Assembly: GCA_944739405.2 (NCBI GenBank)
Contig: OX123209.2
Span: 13,038,217-13,102,216, forward strand
DNA length: 64,000 nucleotides
From: Euclidia mi
Taxonomy: Eukaryota; Arthropoda; Insecta; Lepidoptera; Erebidae
Direction: 5' to 3'
Within the stretch, counting starts at the first letter, position 1; every line of letters starts with the position of its first letter. Of this stretch, positions 11,301-21,469 are shown in pieces. The notes below the pieces were generated by a model. The model saw only the letters and a list, made by a program, of their open reading frames with translations. It had not been told where the DNA came from and ran no database searches. Both the position numbers and the translations under genes were made by a program.

Positions 11301-12640
11301 ATATTAATACAAAAATATACGTATCTAACACACGGCCCACACAGTATACCCTCTCAAATGTCTCAATTGGAGTGCGTTGTTTGACAGATAGATTTCTCTA
11401 TTTAATTTATAATATGTTTTTATAAAGAAAACCGTGATAAAAAGTGAGACCACTTATAGATGTGAATGAATGAAGTGTTGCCATGCTTTGCTGTATTGAG
11501 GCGTGTGTACCTATACTTTAGTTTTCTACTCTCGCCATATTTCGCGTGCTGTATATACGTTTTTTTACTTACATTAGCACATCTACCTTAAAAGCTCTTG
11601 CCAATGTAAGCTGATATCTTACTGTACCTATTTAAACCAATCCAATGCTAGGCCAGCTTACACTAGAATAATACAGCTTAATATTACCGTTACATTATTT
11701 CCGTTGAGCCAAATGGGAAATCATATAACGGAAAGCATTTCCCGTTGTATGATTTCTTTTGTCATGTCGTTTGGCTTAGCGGAAATAATGGAACGGAAAG
11801 TAGGCACTTTCCGTTACATGACTTCCTTAATTCTTCGGTTTAGTTCAACGGAAATTATGTAACGGAAATCATTTTAAATGTTGTGTACATATTATTGTAT
11901 ATTTTTTATTTATATTATGTGTATTGTGGTAAGCAATATGACTATTTATATGTTTTTTGTATTTAACTATACCTATAAATAACTATGTACATATATAATT
12001 ATTAGTAACATACTCATTAATATTTGTTGAATTTTATTTGTGTTTAACTTTGATGTTCTATTCTGTTCTTTACTCAGTGACTAGTTTAATATATTCTCGT
12101 TATACCGTAATAATTACCTATATATTATTTTCTCTGTAATTCTAAAATTTATATAGGAATATAATTTATAAAGTAGGTAACAGAAGTAGTAAAATAGAGA
12201 TGTCACAAAATATATCAAAAGAAATGAGAAAGAGACTAAGCAAAATTTTGATTGATTGTGTCTTTTTCTCACTTAACGAAATGATGTCAATATTTTATGA
12301 GAGGGTACTTTACTGTAAAGCCCATAAATTATTAGGTACTCTATATATGAAATAGTCACTCATCTTTACCGCAAAATTATCTTCAAACCTCTATAAAAAC
12401 TAAAATATTTTGTTCTACCATTACTAATTCAAAACTACCAACATTATCTCTACAGGTGGGACTCTTCGTACACCCGAGCCGGCACGGAAACGGCCGACGT
12501 TACCCGAACTGAGTTTGCCCCAGTCAACGCGCCAAAATCCCGACGTCGGACAAAATGTCCGCCCGCGAGCCAAAAGTGTTGACCTACCCGCGGTACAAGT
12601 GCCTGTTAGGATTAAACAATTGGAAGGATTTAATAAATAA
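8207..12640 (+). CDS. Coiled-coil protein, C-terminal part (4 exons; partial gene)
   Basis: Four exons, 8207-8338, 9164-9295, 10367-10449 and 12456-12640, join in a single frame (phases 2, 2, 1). All have AG acceptors and GT donors, and the last ends in TAA at 12638-12640. They encode ~174 residues. The first ~88 are a strongly charged, Glu/Lys/Arg-rich coiled coil. The last ~85 are Pro/Arg-rich and probably disordered, ending in LEGFNK. The first two exons are both 132 bp, as in a regular coiled-coil repeat. The N-terminus and any catalytic domain lie upstream and were not found, so the protein is not identified. The coil resembles that of ciliary or kinesin-tail proteins only in a general way. 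Introns hold SINEs (8885-9110, 9655-9850) and a minisatellite (10500-11115). Confidence 0.75.
8885..9110 (-). repeat. tRNA-derived SINE (family S2)
   Basis: On the - strand it begins with GGCGTAGTGGATTAAGCGGC, has a B-box-like GATTCC within a GTTCGATTCC-type stretch and CACACGAGACAACAC, and ends near GCGACACAAG. Copies of the same family stand at 13378, 19385, 28700, 32210 and 56810. It lies in the intron between exons a and b. Confidence 0.75.
9164..9295 (+). CDS. Exon b of the coiled-coil gene
   Basis: The acceptor is TTATTCTAACAG and the donor CAGAGGTGAGT. It has one base, 43 codons and two bases, the same layout as exon a. It encodes heptad-like sequence (KEKIAEQELKAKDKELHQLR) ending FEQ. 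Confidence 0.75.
9380..9500 (+). repeat. Interspersed repeat fragment
   Basis: CTATTCCCTCACTCTCACAG, then CCGATGGGACG and GTCCGGAGAGAGAT, form a block I recognise from memory as recurrent in lepidopteran genomes. It is intronic and non-coding. The class is not assigned. Confidence 0.35.
9655..9870 (+). repeat. SINE-like repeat (family S1b) with LINE-derived tail and ATGT microsatellite
   Basis: It runs from GGGTTCCCACCAAGAACTTA through GCACCTGCCGATCAACGG to CTGCCTACCCCTTCGGGAAA, then GGCGTGAGTCTATGTATG. The GCGTGAGTCTATGTATGTAT tail is duplicated in tandem. An inverted copy is at 51915-52145. A fragment of the Helitron-like family follows it to ~9990. Confidence 0.6.
10105..10190 (+). repeat. 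Hairpin plus RTE-type tail
   Basis: TGCATGTAGTCAATGTA is followed by its near-perfect complement TACATTGACTACATGCA. Directly after it comes the CCGGGATAACGCTAGGACGA tail shared with 5582-5610. Confidence 0.5.
10367..10449 (+). CDS. Exon c of the coiled-coil gene
   Basis: The acceptor is CACTCTCCACAG and the donor CAAGGGTATGT. Its length of 83 bp (1+81+1) bridges the phase of exon b to that of exon d; without it the last exon would be out of frame. It is GC-rich and encodes PKLGARTRADG...EPRRK. Confidence 0.65.
10500..11115. repeat. Palindromic minisatellite, ~34-bp units in ~110-bp higher-order repeats
   Basis: Units centre on AACGCCGTGGTGATCACGCG followed by GCGTT, itself a hairpin. They alternate with GAACGCCGTGACTATCATAT units. 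The landmark TGTGAGTAA recurs at 10541, 10651, 10759 and 10869, giving a 108-110 bp higher-order period. Units decay toward 11115. The array starts ~50 bp after the exon c donor. Confidence 0.85.
11116..11687. other. Intron sequence, nothing recognised
   Basis: AT-rich intron of the coiled-coil gene. Short open frames on the - strand at 11051-11340 have no recognisable domain or splice context. Confidence 0.35.
11688..11872. repeat. Hairpin cluster of CCGTTACAT/ATTTCCGTT motifs
   Basis: ACCGTTACATTATTTCCGTT at the left end is matched by AACGGAAATTATGTAACGGA at the right end. Internal partial copies (ATAACGGAAAG, CTTTCCGTTACATGA) form nested stems. It is probably a small inverted-repeat MITE. 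Its function is unknown. Confidence 0.5.
12456..12640 (+). CDS. Exon d, last exon of the coiled-coil gene
   Basis: The acceptor is TATCTCTACAG. Two bases complete a Gly, then 60 codons and TAA follow. The residues are Pro/Arg-rich (TPEPARKRPTLPELSLPQ) and end QLEGFNK. The GC content stands out sharply from the flanking AT-rich DNA. A second frame is open only to 12575 and would need exon b joined directly. Confidence 0.7.
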
Positions 12641-12708
12641 TTTAGTATAAATTTAGTTACCTTAGTCTGTGATTAGTTGTTTTGAGACTATGAGTTTAGT
12701 ATGATGTA

Positions 12709-12714
12709 AATAAA
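12709..12714 (+). promoter_or_regulatory. Poly(A) signal of the coiled-coil gene
   Basis: AATAAA stands 69 bp after the stop codon, followed by T-rich sequence, which fits the transcript 3' end. Confidence 0.6.
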
Positions 12715-13377
12715 TCCTGTTGATATCTCAAATAGGTTTATATTTCTGTATCTATAGAATATATTCTGTTTAGAAAAAACATAGAAAAGAATATTTAATA
12801 TTTATAATAATAGACTACTACTACGGTTTCAATTCCTTGGTAGCGAAATATTATTATATACTGATTGTTATAATTTCACCAACACAGCTATGCCTACCTT
12901 ACCCAGGACCACCCATGACAAGAAATCGCAAATGTTCGGCAATATTTTTAAGTCTAAAATATAAAAAAAGTCTTTAAGAACTAAACTCTAGTCTCGATCA
13001 ACTAACCGCAAGGACTAATAAAAAAATCTCACAAAGATACTTAATACTCTTTTGTCAATTCACACTTGAAGAGAAAGGGTATCTAATGTATACTATTATT
13101 ATTAAGTGCAATATTTTTTATTTAATATTATTATAATTTAGTTTTAATTAACATCTTTTAAATTTCGAGTAATGAGGCTATAAACAAATAACGCCAATCT
13201 CTCTTTATTTCTTTAATTAATTTATTTATTAAATTTTCAGTCTTACTCCATACTTGACTGAAATTCTTGAAATCAATTTAATTAGCTAAGTTGACCAATA
13301 AATAATATTTACTAAAATGTAACGAAAATTAAACATGTTTAATACTGACGCTTGGAAGGCTATTTTGAAGTTTGACT

Positions 13378-13530
13378 GCTTAGTGATGTAGTGGTTTAAG
13401 CGGTTTCCTCGCAGTTTAATACTGTGCGGAGAGTTGTGGGTTCGATCCCCACTCAAGAGAAGACTTGTGAAAATTCTGCGTAATCCACAGGTTATTGATG
13501 AGATGAAATGTTTCAAGTCTTGGTGATTTT
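13378..13530 (+). repeat. tRNA-derived SINE (family S2, diverged)
   Basis: GATGTAGTGGTTTAAGCGG, a GGGTTCGATCCCCACTC B-box-like segment, and GAAATGTTTCAAGTCTTGG correspond in order to the S2 SINE head and body. Confidence 0.6.
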
Positions 13531-14257
13531 ACTTAATGTTTGTACTGTCCCACATAACGCAAAACTTATTTTAAGTTTTTAAGATATGCCTATACTATAT
13601 GCATAATAATATATTAGGTAGCTAAGGATTGCCTTTCAAGCGGCAATAATTTATTTTCTTCCCCTAAAATTCCGTATTTCTATCAACTGATTTGATATCT
13701 TGATATTTGATTCATCCACCATCTTCTTAATGTATCTCACTAAAAGTAGCTTAAATATGGCAGTATTATCGCAACTTTTGTTGCTAATCCTATTTAATTC
13801 CACTAAACTCTTTAATAATCAAGCTTTGTCAGAATTAATAATAAAATTTTCCTAAGGCAGATTAATATTCAGACTGTGAAATGGCGGCATAATCAATACA
13901 CGAATCAAATACATAATAATAATGTCTTCTAACTATTTATAAATAATAATTATAACCACTTATATTCTAAGATCTTCAGTCACATACAATATTCCCTAGC
14001 TTTCAGTCCTTACCCTTTTAGAAAGCCGTGCTTTTCAAGTTGCGAAGTATTTCCAATCGTGTATTGATTAGTTAGTCCTCTTCAACTAAAATTTAGTCGG
14101 CGGCGGACTAATGTCTTTGTGGCGCTCGGTTCAGCAAAATGTGCAATTAAATGCATTCGTATTATTAATTTGTAATAGAAAGTTGTATTTACTCGTTCGC
14201 TCTGTACATATTCTGATTTTTTGTAATAAATATTTAAATATATTTTTTATTTGTTTT

Positions 14258-14485
14258 ATTTGTCCGTGTGGTGACGGATTAAGAATACGGATTGTCACCA
14301 CCACATATCATCCCATGGGTGTCGTAAGAGCCGACAGAGGGTGCATATTATGCAGAGAACAGCACTGTAAGAGAAGGAAAACTTGATACAAACCCTATAC
14401 CAACCCGTTTGGCCAGCGTGGTATAGTAGACCAATTCCTCCTTTCAAAGGAGAGGTCTAGTCCAGCAGTGGACTGTTAAACAGGG
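14258..14485 (+). repeat. RTE-type LINE 3' end
   Basis: GTGTGGTGACGGATTAAGAA, CATCCCATGGGTGTCGTAAG, GAAAACTTGATACAAACCC and GTCCAGCAGTGGACTGTTAA appear in order. The same order is found at 39592-39828, 52666-52890 and, inverted, 56555-56785. Copies end in GATGAT repeats; here a second, ATG-rich tail follows at 14765-14800. Confidence 0.65.
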
Positions 14486-14859
14486 CCGAACCGTCCCTAT
14501 GTGCAATGTGCGCGGCGCACACAGGCGCCAGGGTGCAAGGGGCGCCGCGCGCCGAGATATCCGTTAATTATAACAGTTATTTTCGATTTCACACACAGGC
14601 GCCGCATATCCAAAAGAATATTAAAATCGATTAGCCCAGAATTGTTAGGCATCGACAAAAAAAAAGGTCATCTGTCAATTCCGGGTGCCACCAAAGCTAG
14701 TCTACGCCACTGCACAGGCGCTTCATAGATTTCACACACAGGCGCTGGATTGGGTCGGAACGGCCCTGTGTTAAAGGCTGATGATGATGATGATGATGAT
14801 TGTTTTATTTTATTTCAAAGTCGTTAGTCTCATTTTTCAACAATTTGTATATTATATAA

Positions 14860-15075
14860 AATCCTTGATCGCCCCGTAATGTCATCATGATAAACTTTTT
14901 TCGTAAAACCAGTTATAACTTCCTTGCTATACTGATTGACAGACAAACTGCAGCCAAAACGATTGGGCACAGAAAGCTGAAATTTGGCATGTATGTTCCT
15001 TGGGATGTTGGGTTGCGCTAAGAAAGGACTTCCTGAAATTCCCAGGGATCGGGCAGAAACAGTTAAGCCGTAGCT
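14860..15075 (+). repeat. Helitron-like non-autonomous repeat
   Basis: TTTGGCATGTATGTTCCTTG, CAGGGATCGGGCAGAAAC and a terminal GGCATCCTCTAGT match the family at 3595 and 26840. Confidence 0.45.
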
Positions 15076-15954
15076 GCAGGCATCCTCTAGTGGCTAAATG
15101 AAATCGCAGGATAAGGGTACCTTAACACTAATGATGTGCTATGCTCTATGCAGCCATGCTGCGAGAGTGTGAAAGCTAGGCAACAAAACTATATGACCGT
15201 AGGCTTTGTAGCAGAGCGAGTAATTCATAATTAAATACACATGTACCTAATTCTAATTCATTACGTTACAAAGGAACAGTTATGAATATAATTTTTTGCA
15301 TCATCTATGAGAAGAACCTGGAACAAACGCATGCAACTCTTTTAAGTTTAATATCACTTCACTCACGGCTGCAGCCGCATGAATTATATTGAGATGAAAT
15401 TAGACAAAGGAACCTTCCCACTGTGTCCGCCCTTGAACAAGCCAGGTGGACAAAAGTCATTATCAAATTCCCAGAATTAGGTACTTTCTACCTGTAAACA
15501 ACACCCCTAAACCCCTGATTCCAAGAATTGTTTACGTGAACGTGTTATTGATACTGATGAGTCATCGTTTATCAAAGTAAGCTAATGAGGTATATGCAAC
15601 TAAAGAAATAGGTCAGTTGCATTTTTGCTACACGTGTGCTAACATCTCATGGTGACAGTTCTTATTTTGTTAAAAGTTTTAGTGATGTATTTTACTTCTG
15701 AAGGTATGTATAATATTTTTTTCTTGTAAGAATCCTTTTAATGTGTCATAAACATACGTAGAGTAGACTAAAGTATGAATGCACAAAAAAAAATGTTTTA
15801 TCTTTGTTTTGGAACTTATCAAGCTTCGCAAAACCATGTATCCAGGCTGAATTTTTTATATGTTTTAGCTGCATGACTATGGATGATTATGGCATATATT
15901 TTACGTAGCACACTTGAGTACAACTATTTTTTTCTTTTTTTTTAGAAAAGCTTT

Positions 15955-16735
15955 AAGTACTCTATTAGTAAAATTGAGGTTTTCGAACAATGGCTAAAGC
16001 ACGAAAAAGACGAAAGAAATCATCGTCTATTTGAGTTTATTTCGTCTAAGTTTGATTTCTCTGACATTACTGAAGAATGTCAAAGGGAAATTAAGATGAA
16101 ATTAGCCAGTAATTCTTCGAAAATTGCTACCAAATGGGTTTCTTCAGGAAAGTCAAAAGAACGTTTCCTTAATAAGAATAAGTTGTGGCTGGAAGGCGAT
16201 GAGATAGAATTTTGTATGCGATCGACTCAACCGCAGCCTTCTACCTCATCCGCTGACCTTTCTCGGCCTGGCAGGCCTAAAAAAGTCTTCGAAGATTCGT
16301 CTTTTAAAACTAAAAAACGTAGAGTTGAAGATCTAGTTCAATCGCAGTGTTGGAGAATTAATGACTGCAGCAGAGGTAGCTGCACGGTCAACTGGACATA
16401 AGAACGTTGCCAGAGTTATAAAGAACATTGGCATTAAGAGGTTTAGAGAGCACAACACCAGAAAATGCTCTTGTCTTGCCACGAATAGAGACTTGCTCAA
16501 TGTATGTTGATTATAACGTCTGATCCTTTGATCAATAGCCTTCGGGGAATACCGACAAAAAAAGTCAAATAAATTGTGCGCGGAGGTCTTAAAGCTCCTC
16601 ATAGCTCCCACTATCGAGCCTCAAGTCCAACATCAATTAAGAGCTGCACAACCTCAGGAAGACTATCTTAGGTATATCGGAATCATCAGATTTTGAATCC
16701 GACGATTCTGATATTGAAAATTAGTTTTTAATAAT
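15955..16735 (+). pseudogene. Decayed ORF, unknown transposon-associated family
   Basis: A reading frame opens after a TTTTTTTTAG acceptor-like tract near 15955 and runs to ~16340 (KIEVFEQWLKHEKDERNHRL..., then RPGRPKKVFEDSSFK). It then shifts frame near 16345, continuing as ELMTAAEVAARSTGHKNVA to ~16440, where it breaks. An acidic, Ser/Asp-rich tail (SSDFESDDSDIEN) ends at a TAG at ~16722. No domain is recognised. The basic RPGRPKK stretch could bind DNA or be a nuclear localisation signal. Proteins of this layout are known to me only as multicopy uncharacterised genes, so a mobile origin is likely but unproven. Confidence 0.45.
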
Positions 16736-17009
16736 AGTTACATTAATAATTTTTATATTCATTATTTGATTTGAATTGATTATTATTTTTGTATAAATAT
16801 GTCAGTTTGTAATTTTTGTATATGTCAGTTTATAATTTTTGTATAAATATGTTAATCTAAGGTTGTAGATAGGTACCTATATAATAAGCGTTGATATCAT
16901 GTAGCGATTAAAATATTTTTTTACTATGTTGTAATCGTGTTTAAATGAAATAAAATGTATATTTAAAATTCCTATACATTTTCTTTAAAAAAATCTTAAT
17001 ATATATATT

Positions 17010-17970
17010 TCTTGTGTGCGTGTGTATGTCACTGAACTCCTCCTAAACGACTGGACCGATCTTGATGATTTTTTTGTGTGTGTTCAAGGGGACTTGAGAA
17101 TGGTTTAGATTCACAATTTAGTCCACTGAAAAACGTTTTTTTTACTTTATTTTTAATTTGTAAGTAGTTGTGGATTTTGGAATGTTTCACATTGGAACCG
17201 ACGGACTGCGCTGCTATCGCAGTGTCAAACCTTATATTAATAATTTCGTCAAGGAGTACATCGAAACCTTACCTGAATGATAAAACATTAAAAAATAAAG
17301 ATTTCGAGTCGACAACATAATATATCCGCAAAATTCGGATTGTCAAGTATTTTATTAAATTCTAATGGTTCTGACAGACAAATCACAGTCGCCATATTGG
17401 TCACTCTAGCAAAACGTCACAGATACCGGATAACTGTTTGAGTACTGTCATAGAGCATAGCTATTTCTGTGACTCAAATTACCGCTTTGCGGCTTGGCAG
17501 TCGCGCTGTGAGTCTGTGACAGCTGTCTCTATGAGTGCAAGAGAGACTAACGTTCCTCCTGTGTATCTTAACTACGAGAGCAAGAAAGACGGAGAACGAC
17601 GCCAGCGCCGCCAACTACGTACTACACTGACAACCGCCAATTCGTCACTTGGAATCGGCACACAAAATTCTTAAGCAATGCGCTTCTATTATGTAAATCT
17701 GTATTCATTGGTACTATTAAGTCTTAGTACTAAGTAGTTTGTATGTGTAAATACTTTTTGCACTTAGACAAATGATTGGTATCGCTTCGTAGAGCAGAGC
17801 GAGACCAATCATTAGTCTATGTTTTTGCAGTTATATTTCTTAAAACGACATAGGAGAAGTATCCGCCCAATAAAGGAGATTTGTGTTTGGTGTTACCCCG
17901 AACATAGATGATACTAGAGAACCTCGAATTTACGCGAACGAAGCTGCGGGCAAAAGCTAGTATATTATAA
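17010..17970 (+). repeat. Helitron-like element carrying a fold-back arm
   Basis: It starts near GTCACTGAACTCCTCCTAAA and CGACTGGACCGATCTTGATG, with TGTGTTCAAGGGGACTTGAG, and ends GCTGCGGGCAAAAGCTAGTA. The ...GCGGGCNNNAGCTAGT ending is shared with 19060-19325. A single arm of the fold-back family (17463-17707) interrupts it. Confidence 0.45.
17463..17707 (+). repeat. Single arm of the fold-back family
   Basis: It matches 4910-5140 over TCTATGAGTGCAAGAGAGAC, GTGTATCTTAACTACGAGAG and the outer CTGTATTCATTG end, but there is no inverted partner. Confidence 0.6.
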
Positions 17971-18104
17971 TACTATATTATTAAATAAATTATTGATATA
18001 TTTCCAAAACCATGAAAATATATTTTTGTCCGCCTGGCTTGTTCTACGCCGAACACTGTGCTTCCTCTGGGATCACCACTACCTATTGGTGAATTCTTTT
18101 TTAT

Positions 18105-18330
18105 AGGCTCACGTCTGTATCCCCGAAGGGGTAGGCAGAGGTTTAAATATTACACCCACATTTCACCAATTTTTTAGGTCCCACGTAATAGGGGGCGAGC
18201 AGATCACCAGACTCCGTGCTGCTACTGAGAATTCGCTGCTAATAAGAAAAACCCAGTAACACTTTTGCCCGACCCCCGACGCCGATCAGCAGTGGCATAC
18301 GCTATCCACTGGACCACGGAGGCAATCTGC
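18105..18330 (-). repeat. tRNA-derived SINE (family S1)
   Basis: On the - strand it ends CTCTGCCTACCCCTTCGGGG then ATACAGACGTGAGCC, preceded by CCCTATTACGTGGGACC and AGTAGCAGCACGGAGTCTGG. Other copies are at 20096, 20995, 25990, 41155, 45228, 51668 and 57025. Confidence 0.75.
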
Positions 18331-19059
18331 ATCTAAATTACACATGAATAAAACACAAGAAGTATCGTTCAAATTATTTATTCAACAATAAAATATATTT
18401 ACAAAACTGTACAACGCTGGAAACAAATATATATAAATTAAAATTTATTACAAACTGTCTTTATCGACAATCACTTAAATTGCGACCGAGAGTCAGTGGG
18501 TCCGATCCCACACATTGCACAATAGGGAAGTTTCCTGCAAGTGAAATAAATTATACAAGTATTTTTATCTAGTGAAATATGTCAAAATAATAGTAGTTTC
18601 ATTCATCAATTAATGTTAAAACTATAGGTATTTAACATTTTTTATCGACAATTTATTTATTGATAATAAGTTTAGTATTCTATTTGACAGCAAAAAATCT
18701 ATGACGTCTCTCGGTCGTATTTCATACAAACGCTGTAGGTAAGGTAGTTTTTGAGATTTCATTAAAAGTGCTTGATTTGACTAGTTGGAAACAACCCTAT
18801 TGGCGTGAACCCTCACAACCTAAGTCTAGCTTGGATGGGTTCACAATATTTTATAATCTTACTACATTAATTAGTAACTTTAAAAACACTATTTTCTTCT
18901 GCAAACTATATCCATCGCACTATAATCACAAAATTAACTTCACAATACTTTAAGTAAAAGTCATAGTATGCGTGTTGCGGTCTTAACATCTAAAGGACCC
19001 TTTACAAGAAGCTATATAATTATGTTTATCTATACACATAAATAAAAATGGAGTGTCTG
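18331..19059. other. Gene-free AT-rich stretch
   Basis: No exon was recognised. A - strand poly(A)-signal-like TTTATT occurs near 18377, but with no coding exon upstream of it on that strand nearby. A SINE-head-like GGGTCCGATCCC lies at 18508-18519. Confidence 0.35.
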
Positions 19060-19325
19060 TTTGTAATATTAATTTAACCGCTTTTTACTAAATGCATATG
19101 GATGTCTACAGAGGTACACATACCGAAATGACATGTTTAACAATTTTTGTCTGTCTGTCTGTTTGTCCTCGCTAATCTCTGGAACGGCTGGACCGATTTT
19201 GACGGGACTTGCACTGGCGGATAGCTGATGTACCAAGGAGTAACTTAGGCTATAAGTTAACCGGGTACGCGAAGTAGTTCCCTCAGGACCCCGGTGAAAC
19301 CGCGGGAAACAGCTAGTTTTAAATA
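19060..19325 (+). repeat. Helitron-like repeat end
   Basis: It contains a TGTC microsatellite (19149-19168), GGAACGGCTGGACCGATTTT, and an ending CGCGGGAAACAGCTAGTTTT. It is non-coding. Confidence 0.45.
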
Positions 19326-19384
19326 AAGAACGAGCTAAATGACAATTCAACAACAAAAAGTCCAGCAAATGCAATCAGATTGGA

Positions 19385-19565
19385 GTGCACAGTTGGCGTG
19401 GTGGTTTATGAGAACGCCTCGCCGCTTGACACTGCGCCGAGTGTTGGGGGTTCGATCCCTGCATGAGACAACACTTAGTGTGAACCACAAATTGTTGTTT
19501 CGAGTCTGGGTGATCATTGTGTCCGTTGGTTATACGTTTTTGATGTTCCCACGACACAGAATTTA
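19385..19565 (+). repeat. tRNA-derived SINE (family S2)
   Basis: The head is GGCGTGGTGGTTTATGAG with a GGGTTCGATCCCTGC B-box-like element, then GAGACAACACTTAGTGTGAA, TTGTTTCGAGTCTGGGTG and CCCACGACACAG. Confidence 0.75.
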
Positions 19566-20095
19566 TTATGCGTATTTCTTTCATAAGTATAAAAATCACC
19601 TGAAAATAATATAATATGTGTAACGCATTCAAATTATATCGTGTCGAAAGATAGTCGTGTTATTTAAAGTGTCGTGGCATGTGTATTTAAATGGAGGAGT
19701 TCTCATGTGTTTATCTAGTCTAAACGATTAACGGATGTCCACGACTTTTTTTTTGCCAACACAGATTCGACATTATGGGCTAAAGGCTGAGAGCTAAAGA
19801 TGACAGCTGACATAGTAGAAACGCACTCTTAAGCCTGGCGTCGACTACATTCGAACCGCGTCGAATCGCGCCGAGTCGCATTTTATCCGTGTGCGTTCAT
19901 TACAGACGAATCGAATCGAAGTCAGCAGTCGGCGACTAGCTGCTGTAGGTTGTGCTTGTGTTGTCAATGATGGATAGCTCGGACGAAGATATGTTCTTGT
20001 TTCAAATTCGGTCATTATTCCCGCTATTTCTTCCCATATATTTTGTCTACGCTGCTCGTCATGATAATGAGTATCATCATGAACATATTTTTTTT

Positions 20096-20345
20096 TTAGA
20101 CTCACGCCTGTATCCCCGTAGGGGTAGGCAGAGGTGTAATATTACACCCACATTTCGCCATGAATTTTCAGGTTCCACGTAATAAGGGGCAAGCCTATTG
20201 CCGTACCGGGTACATTACCAGACTCCGTGCTGCTACTGAGAATTTCCTAACGGAAAAGCCCAATAACACTTTGCCCGACCCGGGAATCGAACCCGAGACC
20301 TCCCAATCCCATGCGCACATTTATGCCGCGAGACTAATGAGGCAG
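20096..20345 (-). repeat. S1 SINE in left arm of the palindrome
   Basis: Complete head (GGGTTCGATTCCCGGGTCGG on -) to tail (TACAGGCGTGAGTCT). It mirrors the copy at 20995-21238. Confidence 0.8.
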
Positions 20346-20994
20346 TCATAATCATTAAGTTCAGTATATTTCTGAACTATCGAAATTAACAGCTCTTCAT
20401 TCATTTCGATAACTTTTTATGTAGGTATTTACGCCATGTAGTACCCGTCTACACTCATCCGCTAGCCCGCGTCCACTAAGGCGCGCCGAGTCGAGTCGAA
20501 ACGCGTCGCCGCAGAAATTCGCCTGACGAGCGATGCGCGCGGTAGATTCGATTCGGCGCGCCGCGGCTCGTCGCTAATGAACGCAGGTTCATAGAAATAT
20601 ATAGGAGGCGACTTTCTGCGTTTCGATTCGGCTCGGCTCGGCGAGCCTAGTGGACGCTAGCCTTTAATAAGAAACTAAAGGCTAGCGTCCACTAGGCTCG
20701 CCGAGCCGAGCCGAATCGAAACGCAGAAAGTCGCCTCCTATATATTTCTATGAAGCTGCGTTCATTAGCGACGAGCCGCGGCGCGCCGAATCGAATCTAC
20801 TGTGCGCATCGCTCGTCAGGCGAATTTCTGCGGCAACGCGTTTCGGCTCGACTCGGCGCACCTTAGTGGACGCGGGTCAGCGGATGAGTGTAGACGGGTA
20901 CTACATTGCGTAAATACCTACATGAAAAGTTATCGAAATGAAGTGCTGTTAATTTCCCTAATTTAGAAATATACTGAACTTAATGATCATGACT

Positions 20995-21238
20995 GCCTCA
21001 GTAGTCTCGCGGCATAAATGTGCGCGTGGGATTGGGAGGTCTCGGGTTCGATTCCCGAGTCGGGTAAAGTGTTATTGGGTTTTTCTGTTAGGAAATTCTC
21101 AGTAGCAGCACGGAATCTGGTAATGTCCGGTACGGCAATTGGCTCGCCCCTTATTGCGTGGGACCTGAAAATTCATGGCGAAATGTGGGTGTAATATTAC
21201 ACCTTTGCCTACCCCTTCGGGGATACAGGCGTGAGTCT
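20995..21238 (+). repeat. S1 SINE in right arm of the palindrome
   Basis: The head is CTCGCGGCATAAATGTGCGC with GGGTTCGATTCCCGAGTCGG, then GTGTTATTGGGTTTTTCTGT and the GGGGATACAGGCGTGAGTCT tail. Confidence 0.8.
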
Positions 21239-21469
21239 AAAAGAAAATTATGATCATAAAGATACTCATTATCATGACGAGCAGCGTAGACAAAATATAT
21301 GGAAAGAAATAGCGGGAATAATGAAAGAATTTGAAACAAGAAACCAACACAAGCAAAACCTACAGCAGCTAGTCGCCGACTGCTGGCTTCGATTCGATTC
21401 GTCTGTAATGAACGCACACGGATAAAATGCGACTCAGCGCGATTCGAATGTAGTCGACGCCAGGCTTAA

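Larger units (their letters stand above)
12715..15950. other. Intergenic region with repeats
   Basis: AT-rich. It holds an S2-type SINE (13378-13530), an RTE-type LINE end (14258-14485), a GCGC-rich fragment with ACACAGGCGC repeats (14500-14790) and a Helitron-like fragment (14860-15075). No gene is recognised. Open frames at 14111-14728 fall in the repeats. Confidence 0.5.
19833..21465. mobile_element. 1.6-kb near-perfect palindrome flanked by TTAA
   Basis: The left arm 19833-20665 is mirrored by the right arm 20675-21465 around a ~9-bp spacer. The outer ends read GCCTGGCGTCGACTACATTC and its complement. TTAA stands at 19829-19832 and 21466-21469. Each arm holds an S1 SINE in opposite orientation and an inner CpG-rich module (GTCCACTAGGCTCGCCGAGC). 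The SINE in both arms shows that the inverted doubling happened after the SINE insertion, or that the whole unit was copied as a hairpin. No coding capacity. Confidence 0.75.

Noticed and set aside
12456..12575. Alternative last-exon frame (WDSSYTRAG...)
   Set aside because: It requires skipping exon c. Including exon c gives matching phases and a longer frame ending near a poly(A) signal.
18360..18480. 3' UTR of a - strand gene
   Set aside because: An AATAAA-like signal exists, but no coding exon was found on that strand nearby.
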